A stretch of DNA of 11,944 nucleotides from Bacillota bacterium (GTDB lineage: Bacteria > Bacillota > Bacilli > Bacillales > Bacillaceae_J), in assembly GCA_023457235.1 (NCBI GenBank), contig JAEWMK010000272.1, positions 1 through 11,944 of the forward strand. The letters are read 5' to 3'. Positions 7,088 to 11,944 of the stretch are shown here, piece by piece. Position numbers and translations under genes: made by a program. Within the stretch, counting starts at the first letter, position 1. Every line of letters starts with the position of its first letter. Below the pieces are notes generated by a model. It was not told where the DNA came from. It ran no database searches and was given only the letters and a program-made list of their open reading frames with translations.

Positions 7088-7257
7088 CAACAGATGAAAA
7101 GGATTTATTCGGGATATCACGACAATATAATATTCTCTTGGATATGACTAAGACACAGACCCTAGCCTTATTATATAAAGGTTGTGGATGATGCTTGGCT
7201 AGCAAGTATTGACATTGCTCAAAATAAAGCATGGACATCCGTAGCTTTAAAAATTCT
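7088..7257. other. Unassigned sequence between terminator and repeat copy A
   Basis: One - strand frame stays open across this stretch and on into the repeat, ending in the terminator stem with KSFSSVES. It has no ribosome binding site or recognisable domain, and its N-terminal half is repeat DNA. It may be the tail of a lost gene served by the terminator, or chance. Confidence 0.4.
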
Positions 7258-7316
7258 ATCACTTCTCTTAAATAAAAAGGCATGTCCTTAATTGAGTGAG
7301 GATCCAGCAAACTAAT

Positions 7317-7504
7317 ATAAGCGGAGATTTTTCGGTTAGATGCAGAATTGAACTCATTTCGGGGGATATAAGGGGAGATTTTCCGATTATGCAAATCAAA
7401 ATCCCCCATTTTACCGTTTTTTGTTTCAATAGGAGGAATCTCTCCGTCTATTTAGGTTATTTTCAATGAAATTTACTAATTAAGCGAAATTTGTCCGTCT
7501 ATTT
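7317..7504. repeat. Four-unit inverted repeat block, copy A
   Basis: Units of 19-21 bases lie at 7317-7335 (ATAAGCGGAGATTTTTCGG), 7368-7386 (ATAAGGGGAGATTTTCCGA), 7435-7453 (GAATCTCTCCGTCTATTT type, reversed) and 7484-7504 (GCGAAATTTGTCCGTCTATTT, reversed). The order is forward, forward, reverse, reverse, so unit 1 can pair with 4 and unit 2 with 3 in a nested structure. The block starts just after the DUF559 stop on the - strand and is kept in copy B. Confidence 0.7.
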
Positions 7505-7505
7505 A

Positions 7506-7722
7506 TCAGATCGGGTGCTTAACCTGATCCCCCAACCGATAATAGCGCACCCACTTGATCCCAGATGCGGGAATCAGCATCTTTTTATCGACTAGTTGAG
7601 AAAGTATTTTTTTTACCGTCTTGTCACTCAGCTTCATATACTTTTCAACTTCAATAGGGGATATGTCTTCTCCTTTTCGAATCACTAACCGAAGCACTTC
7701 CTTCTCGATAAAGGACAAAGAG
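7506..7722 (-). pseudogene. DUF559-type nuclease gene remnant: C-terminal winged-helix stub
   Basis: About 70 residues (from FIEKEVLRLVIRKGED to GDQVKHPI) match the last 70 residues of the gene at 11393-11944 with few changes: ISPIE for IFPIE and KWVRYYR for MRIRSYR. The segment reads as a winged-helix DNA-binding domain (VEKYMKLSDKTVKKILSQLVDKKMLI). The nuclease domain is missing and no ribosome binding site precedes the break, so it is probably not expressed from its own start. A TTG near the left edge of similarity is the only start-like codon. Confidence 0.8.
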
Positions 7723-7974
7723 GTTATTCATTTAAACTTCAGATAGATTAAAATTAATGAGTATTAATGCAAGCGAAAAAAGTGTTTAATGTGGCTTTAT
7801 TTGGAAAATGTAAAGGAAAATATAGATTTGCAGAGTAGTTAATATAAAAAAATATTTAGATAAGAATTTGAGGATAGAATTATTTTTAGTTTAATAGAAT
7901 ACCCTTTTTATCATTTTAATTTCCGTTAAGAGAACGTTTTATGTTCTAGCCTCCCCAACCTTAAGGAGAGGCAT

Positions 7975-8002
7975 TTGACTAAAAACTTCATTTACTTATG
8001 AT
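7975..8002 (+). promoter_or_regulatory. Sigma-A-type promoter with no gene downstream
   Basis: TTGACT (7975-7980) and TATGAT (7997-8002) each match five of six consensus bases and are 16 bases apart. The -10 overlaps the start of a palindromic operator. Downstream there is only a seven-codon frame, and the next genes lie on the other strand, so this is an orphan promoter or drives an antisense or lost transcript. Confidence 0.55.
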
Positions 8003-8016
8003 ACGGTTCACCGTAT
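8001..8016. promoter_or_regulatory. TetR-type palindromic operator, left copy
   Basis: ATACGGTTCACCGTAT has seven-base perfect arms around TC. The size and symmetry resemble TetR-family operators, and its position over a -10 box is typical of repression. The 15 bases 7992-8006 recur exactly at 10234-10248. No TetR-family gene is in the window. Confidence 0.55.
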
Positions 8017-8114
8017 TACTCCTATCAGCGAAATGAAAAGACCCTCGAAACGATAAATATATCTATTCAATGTATGAAATATTCCGATTTTACCCGAACG
8101 GTATTGAGTTGCTA

Positions 8115-8594
8115 TTAAACAGTTAACTTCGAAATATCCTCCGCATTACATAGCATCTCACCAGCAATCGTCAGAAAATCCGCCCGCCCGACCTCAAAAT
8201 GACCATAGCGGAAGGAATACCCCCAGTTTCGATTTCCGCTAGTGAAGCTTAGCTTCTCCAACAAGTATGCAATTTTTACTTCACGACACGGAATATATCG
8301 GATATTCCGCCGGAACGGAACAAATGATTCAGACATCTGATATTCGTATATTCTTTCATCGACCACCTGCCCAATAGCAGTGAATGCTTGGAGAGTCTCC
8401 CCTTTTTTCAATTCAGTTCGTGGAGAGTAGTATATCAGCCAATCGTTCTGACTCATCCGCCTTAGAGGTGCTGATTTGCCGTGGCAAAGCTGGGCGAATC
8501 CACCTAACACACCCTGCCTCACGTGTGAAGCGGATACAACCCCTATCCAGTAGCGGCTTTCCTCGTCTAATAATTTTATCTCTTCCTTTTTCAT
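8115..8594 (-). CDS. EVE domain protein (UPF0310 type, PUA-like fold)
   Basis: The 159-residue protein is a single EVE domain: RYWIGVVSASHVRQGVLGGFAQLCHGK near the N-terminus, then APLRRMSQNDWLIYYSPRT, LQAFTAIGQV and a C-terminal WGYSFRYGHFEV segment. EVE domains share the PUA/YTH-like pocket and are thought to bind modified bases in DNA or RNA; several are tied to restriction or defence genes, others stand alone, as UPF0310 proteins usually do. Its ATG overlaps the stop of the DinB-like gene as ATGA, so it is translated by coupling; no good independent ribosome binding site is seen. Residue choice for a ligand cannot be read here. Function in the cell is unknown. Confidence 0.88.
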   Translation of the reverse strand: MKKEEIKLLDEESRYWIGVVSASHVRQGVLGGFAQLCHGKSAPLRRMSQNDWLIYYSPRTELKKGETLQAFTAIGQVVDERIYEYQMSESFVPFRRNIRYIPCREVKIAYLLEKLSFTSGNRNWGYSFRYGHFEVGRADFLTIAGEMLCNAEDISKLTV

Positions 8595-9133
8595 ACATAA
8601 TTGTTCTTTTCTAACTCTTTTTTCAAACGTTCTAACTGCAGAAGATGATGCCGGTAGTGCATTTCAATGAGCACAAACCACTCTTTTGCATGTAACGCGC
8701 CAAAACTCGGATGGGAGATCGTATTCTGTTTAGATGCCTTTTCAAGCTTCGGCTCAGTTTCTTCCATTCGATGGATTACGATATTCATTCCTTGGACTAA
8801 CTGTTCTTTGCTTTTCGGTTGCTCCGGTGTATATTGTGGGGAAGGCGGAACCTTAATACGTATAGGTGGGAATCCTCCCTGTTCAAATATCTTTGCCCCT
8901 GCCGTGGTTTTTTCAGCAGAAGAGGCCGTTTGATTCTTTCTCTGGATGCAATGTTCAATATTATGAAGATGCATATAAAGAGCCGAGTTAATCAGATGCT
9001 GGTACATTTGTCCAATTGACCATTCATCCTTACTTGGCTGCCGCTCCAATTGCTCCATACTGAAATTTTCCAATTCATGAAGATAATGAAACGCTATGTT
9101 TTTAAACTGCTGTAATGCTTTAGTTGTATTCAT
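8591..9133 (-). CDS. DinB-like superfamily protein (four-helix, metal-binding)
   Basis: With ATG at 9133 (AAGGAG nine bases upstream; an earlier TTG abuts that site) the protein has 180 residues. It has the DinB/YfiT-like pattern: a first helix with FKNIAFHYLHELENFSMEQL, WSIGQMYQHL with H46, and a last helix WFVLIEMHYRHHLLQLERL with H159 and H163, giving the usual three-histidine metal site. The middle (about 65-105) is proline rich. Despite the name, this family is not DNA polymerase IV; members include thiol transferases and stress-induced proteins of unknown activity. It is first in a two-gene unit with the EVE gene, behind the WYL terminator and a palindrome. Confidence 0.87.
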   Translation of the reverse strand: MNTTKALQQFKNIAFHYLHELENFSMEQLERQPSKDEWSIGQMYQHLINSALYMHLHNIEHCIQRKNQTASSAEKTTAGAKIFEQGGFPPIRIKVPPSPQYTPEQPKSKEQLVQGMNIVIHRMEETEPKLEKASKQNTISHPSFGALHAKEWFVLIEMHYRHHLLQLERLKKELEKNNYV

Positions 9134-9156
9134 GTCAAACAACTCCTTTATCTTGA

Positions 9157-9171
9157 TATAGTCTGACTATA
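9157..9171. promoter_or_regulatory. Perfect palindrome upstream of the DinB-like gene
   Basis: TATAGTC-T-GACTATA has seven-base perfect arms around one base, ending 23 bases before the DinB-like ATG on the - strand. On that strand it contains TATAGT, a possible -10 box, but no good -35 is visible. The position suits an operator controlling the two-gene unit. The arms are too close together to form a stem-loop, which favours a protein-binding role. Confidence 0.45.
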
Positions 9172-9174
9172 ACA

Positions 9175-9208
9175 AAACGCTACTGACAGCTGTATGTCAG
9201 TAGCGTTT
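9175..9208 (-). terminator. Terminator overlapping the end of the WYL regulator gene
   Basis: AAACGCTACTGACA (9175-9188) and TGTCAGTAGCGTTT (9195-9208) form a perfect 14-pair stem with a six-base loop. It includes the last codons and stop of the regulator. On the - strand TTTTGTTAT follows. It separates the regulator from the DinB-EVE unit, which therefore needs its own promoter. Confidence 0.78.
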
Positions 9209-10144
9209 CAACATTTTTTCGGCTTCTTCACGGATTCGATTTCGAAAGGTTTCTGGTTCCAATACAACCACATCTGCACCCCAGCCGAGTACCCAATGTA
9301 GTAGTTCGTCAGGCTGACGAACTCGAAAAGTTGCATGTAAACCATTCTCATGCTCCTCTATTGCTTCCATGTAAAAGTTGTTCGATTCCTTTACTTTATC
9401 TTCAATTTCAGGGTTAATCTTAATGACCACACGCAGATTGCGATCATCCGGAGGCTCGTAATCGGACAAATTAAAATCAGTAGGAATTTTGAATCGCTCT
9501 TCCAAAATAGTAAGCCTCGTCATCCTAGATAACCGGAAATGACGCATTCCCTGACGAAGGTCACAATGTGCAATCAGTACCCATGACCCTTGAACCAACA
9601 CAAGCCCATAAGGTGCTACAACACGAAAGCTTTGTCGGTTCCCATCCACTTCCGGTATGCTTTTTGAATAATGAAAGCTTATTTTCCGCTCCTCCAATAT
9701 TGCTCTACGCACCATTACGATGTATTCCTTCTCCTTTCCCCAAGAAACAAGTTCACCAGAAGAAAGCAACCGGATAGTCTTACGCACCCGAGATGTTTCT
9801 CTGCGAACAGTCTCAGGTAGAATAGCCTCAATTTTTCCGCAAGAGGTTTGAGCACTGATTCCATAATCATCATCAAATCTTTGCTTGATAAAATCCGCAC
9901 CTACTAGCAATGCAACTGCTTCTTCCGCCGTGAAACTAATCGGTGGAAGAAAATATCCATCCATCAAGGAATATCCCAAACCTGGGGCTCCTATCACTGG
10001 TACACCAGCTTCACTAAGAGCCTGAATATCACGGTAGATAGTCCTTACACTTGTCTCGAATATAGATGCCAAATCCTCAGCACGTAAACCCCCTTTACGT
10101 TGCAACTCAATCACAATGGCCAACATGCGATCTGTCTTCTTCAT
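9197..10144 (-). CDS. YafY-family transcriptional regulator (HTH-WYL-WCX)
   Basis: With ATG at 10144 (GGGGAGG nine bases upstream) the protein has 315 residues; a longer TTG reading would start inside that purine tract. Residues 1-60 form an HTH_11-type winged helix (DRMLAIVIELQRKGGLRAEDLASIFETSVRTIYRDIQALSEAGVPV). A linker with FLPPISFTAEEA leads to the WYL domain (about 135-215), where the usual WYL triad reads WVL in GSWVLIAH, with the conserved HFRLSRM. A WCX segment closes the protein with VLGWGADVVVLEPE. WYL regulators sense nucleic-acid-like or nucleotide ligands and often control stress or defence genes. The downstream DinB-EVE pair on the same strand is the obvious candidate target, which is inference. 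Confidence 0.92.
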   Translation of the reverse strand: MKKTDRMLAIVIELQRKGGLRAEDLASIFETSVRTIYRDIQALSEAGVPVIGAPGLGYSLMDGYFLPPISFTAEEAVALLVGADFIKQRFDDDYGISAQTSCGKIEAILPETVRRETSRVRKTIRLLSSGELVSWGKEKEYIVMVRRAILEERKISFHYSKSIPEVDGNRQSFRVVAPYGLVLVQGSWVLIAHCDLRQGMRHFRLSRMTRLTILEERFKIPTDFNLSDYEPPDDRNLRVVIKINPEIEDKVKESNNFYMEAIEEHENGLHATFRVRQPDELLHWVLGWGADVVVLEPETFRNRIREEAEKMLKRY

Positions 10145-10180
10145 GCTTCCCAACCTCCCCCGCAACCAAATATTGTTTTC

Positions 10181-10210
10181 ATATTACGAACTCAGATATG
10201 AGTTTCTCAA
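10181..10210 (-). promoter_or_regulatory. Promoter of the WYL regulator with palindrome in the spacer
   Basis: On the - strand TTGAGA (10205-10210) and TAATAT (10181-10186) are separated by 18 bases. The spacer holds AACTCAGATATGAGTT (10189-10204), with perfect six-base arms around GATA. A palindrome wedged between -35 and -10 is a classic autorepression layout. The -35 matches five of six bases, the -10 only four. Confidence 0.5.
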
Positions 10211-10233
10211 TTTTAAGCAAATTTCCTTTGCAG

Positions 10234-10258
10234 TTACTTATGATACGGCTTACCGTAA
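10234..10258. promoter_or_regulatory. TetR-type palindromic operator, right copy
   Basis: TTACTTATGATACGG (10234-10248) is identical to 7992-8006, and the palindrome TACGG-CTTA-CCGTA follows. The arms are shorter than in the left copy. TATGAT is again present as a -10 box (10239-10244), but there is no -35 box at 16-17 bases. No gene follows on the + strand. Confidence 0.45.
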
Positions 10259-10280
10259 CGTTGGATAGAGTAAAATAACT

Positions 10281-10562
10281 TTATTTCCTTAAAAATAGAA
10301 GGGCATCGTATTCACCTAAAAATGCAATAACAGTTGAACCACTACCAAAGCTGCCCATAATCGCATTTTCAAGATTTGCTACATTTTTTTCAACGGCAAA
10401 TCCTTCAGCTTTTAATGCCTCCTCCGTTACTGAAACCGCATATTTTTCTTTAAAATGTAATTCTGGTTTTGCCCAGATTTTATCACTAATTGTTGTAAAC
10501 GTATTCTTATTTTCTTGAAGAAAATCAGTTACGTTAAATAATGCATTATGCACTGTACTCAT
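10281..10562 (-). pseudogene. M20-family amidohydrolase, N-terminal fragment
   Basis: The 93 residues (start ATG 10562, preceded by GGAGGAGG and six bases) match the beginning of AbgB-like M20 amidohydrolases: DKIWAKPELHFKEKYAV, then a GSGSTVIAFLGEYDAL strand. Intact members have about 450-480 residues. The reading breaks after GEYDAL, into LFLRK and stop, so the catalytic core and most metal ligands are lost. It is the last gene of a decayed operon with a transporter remnant. Intact relatives cleave amide bonds such as those of p-aminobenzoyl-glutamate. Confidence 0.8.
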
Positions 10563-10701
10563 GTACAACCTCCTCCTTTTTAACTTGACTCTTTGGGGAG
10601 ATAGAAAGAATCGCACCTACACAAATAACGGAAATCTCCACTAACAACCACATTGCTGCATTATAAGACCCATTGAATGTATCAACCATGAATCCTATTA
10701 A
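10546..10701 (-). pseudogene. MFS transporter, C-terminal fragment
   Basis: Fifty-one codons read LIGFMVDTFNGSYNAAMWLL, then VEISVICVGAILSISPK, KKEE and a stop. The GFMVDTFNGSYNAA loop followed by a final hydrophobic helix and a charged tail is how many MFS permeases end. A TGA in the same frame sits directly before the first codon shown, marking the break. The stop overlaps the start of the amidohydrolase by 17 bases, so transporter and hydrolase were translationally coupled. The substrate is unknown. Confidence 0.65.
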
Positions 10702-10702
10702 T

Positions 10703-10930
10703 CATTCTATTCTTAGAAAAATACTTTGATTGTTGAGCGATTTTATAAGGGATATAGCCTGAAAATAACCAAAAGTCGACATTACTATGATGCCTTTCTA
10801 GTATATCCGTTGTTTCATTTACAATATTATAAGAATAGCCGACAAAGGATAGATTTGATTTAAATTCTCTTGCTTAGTGTAAAATTGTTCCAACAGAGCG
10901 CGCAGGCCCTACAATACCAACCTTATACAT
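10703..10930 (-). pseudogene. Broken regulator-like gene, N-terminal fragment
   Basis: From ATG 10930 the frame reads MYKVGIVGPARSVGTILH, meets TAA (10874-10876), and resumes in the same frame with AREFKSNLSFVGYSYNIVNE, then DILERHHSNVDFWLFSGYIPYKIA. The pattern of alternating strands and helices and the VDFWLFSG segment resemble a ligand-sensing or regulator domain often near hydrolase-transporter operons, but I cannot name the family. It is broken twice, by the stop codon and by a deletion that joins it near 10702 to the transporter tail. A weak AGTGAG lies upstream of the start. Confidence 0.55.
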
Positions 10931-11147
10931 AGGTGATTCTCACTTCCCATTTTACTTAGATATACTCTCTTATTAAGAATAAAGTATTTCCTATGATTGG
11001 GTAAGTATAGCCAAACGATATATTGGAGTATGAAGGGCATATATTCATTTAAACCCGCCTCTATTTAGGGTAAGACTCACCGTTATTCATCAAATTGAGA
11101 TTCTTATGGATTTTGAATATCAAATAACGCAAAATGAAGATATTTCT
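10931..11147. other. AT-rich gap before repeat copy B
   Basis: This stretch should carry the old promoter of the broken regulator gene on the - strand. A + strand frame stays open for about 42 codons (VRLTVIHQIEILMDFEYQIT) and runs into the repeat, but it has no start or ribosome binding site and is left uncalled. Confidence 0.4.
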
Positions 11148-11611
11148 CTCACTTCGCTTAAAATAAGAAGGTATGTCCTTAATTAAGGAACCAGCGAACT
11201 AATATAAGCGGAGATTTTTCGGTTAGATGCAGAATTGAACTCATTTCGGGGGATATAAGGGGAGATTTTCCGATTATGCAAATCAAAATCCCCCATTTTA
11301 GCGTTTTTTGTTTCAATAGGAGGAATCTCTCCGTCTATTTAAACTATTTTCAATGCTATTTGCTAATTAAGCGAAATTTGTCCGGCTATTTATTAGATTG
11401 GGTGCTTAACCTGATCCCCCAACCGATAAGAGCGGATTCTCATGATCCCAGATGCAGGAATCAGCATCTTTTTATCGACTAGTTGAGAAAGTATTTTTTT
11501 TACCGTCTTGTCACTTAGCTTCATATACTTTTCAACTTCAATTGGGAATATGTCTTCTCCTTTTCGAATCACTAACCGAAGCACTTCCTTCTCGATAATG
11601 GACAGAGAGGT
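11148..11611 (-). repeat. Long direct repeat, copy B (partner 7258-7724)
   Basis: This is the fuller copy: the coding part continues past the repeat edge at 11611 into the nuclease domain. Both copies have the same orientation and lie about 3.9 kb apart, so recombination between them would delete or duplicate the WYL-DinB-EVE block. Confidence 0.93.
11204..11391. repeat. Four-unit inverted repeat block, copy B
   Basis: The same forward-forward-reverse-reverse units as in copy A lie here, from ATAAGCGGAGATTTTTCGG at 11204-11222 to the reversed unit at 11371-11391. The first three units are unchanged and the fourth has one substitution (GTCCGGC for GTCCGTC), whereas the spacers between units 3 and 4 differ more. 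That contrast suggests the units are the constrained part. Confidence 0.7.
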
Positions 11612-11944
11612 CTGGTCCAGTTCATCACCCAGCCATCGGCCAATCACTTGCTGAACAATCTGTTGGCATCGACGAGGCTTCTCATTAACTTGGTCATAAG
11701 AAAAGCGGATCACGGTCCAACCGTCAATCACCAACTGATTTTGACGTTCAAGACTATCGGAAAATTGCCATCTGCTTATGTTCTTTAAATGAGGGCCATA
11801 CCCGTCGACCTCAAGGCAAATCCGGATAGCAGGACGAATATAAGCAAAATCCAAATACCTTTTACCATCCTTGAAATCATCGATTTCATATTCTGGATGA
11901 AGATTTCGGAAATGGTAAAATAAAGGCCACCACACTTGCTTTAA
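11393..11944 (-). CDS. DUF559/Vsr-like endonuclease with C-terminal winged helix (5' end outside window)
   Basis: The frame is open to the window edge, and the start-like GTG at 11935 lies inside a running sequence (LKQVWWPLFYHFR), so the gene is partial. Counted from that GTG, residues 20-100 form a DUF559/Vsr-type PD-(D/E)xK nuclease: YLDFAY with D29, ICLEVDGYGPH with E42, D44 and H49, then RQNQLVIDGWTVIRFSYDQV. Residues about 110-180 form a winged helix (EKYMKLSDKTVKKILSQLVDKKMLI). Such single-domain nucleases nick or cut DNA; their role in Bacillaceae is not known to me. The four-unit repeat block follows directly after the stop. The DNA-binding tail may direct the nuclease to a site, possibly the repeat, which is speculation. 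Confidence 0.78.
   Translation of the reverse strand, partial: LKQVWWPLFYHFRNLHPEYEIDDFKDGKRYLDFAYIRPAIRICLEVDGYGPHLKNISRWQFSDSLERQNQLVIDGWTVIRFSYDQVNEKPRRCQQIVQQVIGRWLGDELDQTSLSIIEKEVLRLVIRKGEDIFPIEVEKYMKLSDKTVKKILSQLVDKKMLIPASGIMRIRSYRLGDQVKHPI

Larger units (their letters stand above)
7258..7724 (-). repeat. Long direct repeat, copy A (partner 11148-11611)
   Basis: From 7282 to 7724 the sequence is about 94 percent identical by eye to 11173-11611, with roughly 23 substitutions and a few short indels; 7258-7281 is more loosely similar. The shared block contains the 3' end of a DUF559 gene followed by four short repeat units. Similarity stops abruptly at GAGGT, where copy B continues into the nuclease domain and copy A changes to unrelated DNA. 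Substitutions cluster at the very end of the coding part and just after the stop. Confidence 0.93.
7725..8114. other. Gene-free region between repeat copy A and the EVE gene
   Basis: No supported gene lies in these 390 bases. They hold a weak hairpin GCCTC/GAGGC (7949-7972), a good + strand promoter (7975-8002), and a palindrome (8001-8016). The only reading frame after the promoter is ATG at 8033, giving MKRPSKR and stop, with no clear ribosome binding site. I saw no terminator for the EVE gene. Confidence 0.55.

Noticed and set aside
7080..7409. Open frame of 109 codons on the - strand
   Set aside because: Its first half is the repeat block read through, it has no convincing ribosome binding site, and it ends inside the terminator stem. 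Copy B does not preserve the frame beyond the repeat.
7317..7504. Considered the four short units as a CRISPR array
   Set aside because: Units are in two orientations, unequally spaced and imperfect, the spacers are shared by both copies, and no cas gene is present.
7725..7737. 13-base match TATTCATTTAAAC also at 11042-11054, considered as a recombination edge
   Set aside because: About one 13-base match is expected by chance in an AT-rich window this size, and it is not at the matching edge of copy B.
7931..7947. AGAAC/GTTCT inverted repeat resembling a LexA (SOS) box near DinB-like gene
   Set aside because: The GAAC and GTTC halves are seven bases apart instead of four, and the site is far from and downstream of the DinB-like gene.
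8384..9019. Several + strand frames opposite the EVE and DinB-like genes
   Set aside because: They overlap well-supported genes of known families and lack ribosome binding sites.
11041..11190. Open + strand frame of about 42 codons (VRLTVIHQIEILMDFEYQIT)
   Set aside because: No start codon with a ribosome binding site, it crosses into repeat copy B, and I recognise no family.

Overview
The window looks like a chromosomal stretch from a low-GC Gram-positive spore-former of the Bacillaceae. The clues are strong purine-rich ribosome binding sites (GGAGG type), AT-rich spacers, a pyrimidine phosphorylase and nucleoside transporter whose trimmed lengths (433 and 393 residues) match the Bacillus subtilis Pdp and NupC I remember, and a 16-base site one substitution from the Bacillus parS consensus. 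The species cannot be named from sequence alone.

Left part (1-1765): an IS110-family RNA-guided transposase gene on the + strand, preceded by about 190 bases of structured non-coding DNA that fits a bridge RNA. To its right is a 39-codon N-terminal stub of a RhuM-family gene on the - strand that keeps its promoter and ribosome binding site.

Middle part (1934-6971): a two-gene + strand unit (YbjQ/UPF0145 protein and a small one-helix membrane protein) converges on a flavin amine oxidase gene, and one long hairpin between them serves both strands. Upstream of the oxidase is the parS-like site. Next comes the - strand pdp-nupC operon for pyrimidine nucleoside uptake and cleavage, with a possible CcpA (cre) site over its promoter.

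Right part (7063-11944): an accessory region rich in repeats and broken genes. A segment of about 460 bp is present twice (7258-7724 and 11148-11611). Each copy holds the 3' end of a DUF559/Vsr-like nuclease gene plus four short repeat units arranged forward-forward-reverse-reverse. The right copy keeps at least the nuclease and winged-helix domains and runs off the window; the left copy is a stub. Between the copies sit a WYL-domain regulator, a DinB-like protein and an EVE-domain protein, the last two overlapping by ATGA. That block is bracketed by two copies of a TetR-type palindrome sharing a 15-base start. To the right lies a decayed operon: a truncated regulator-like gene, the C-terminal end of an MFS transporter and the N-terminal fifth of an M20 amidohydrolase.

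The best candidates for something not routinely described are the bridge RNA and its half promoter, the bracketed WYL-DinB-EVE block with its two separate palindromic control sites, and the DUF559-linked structured repeat. No complete new system can be demonstrated from the sequence alone.
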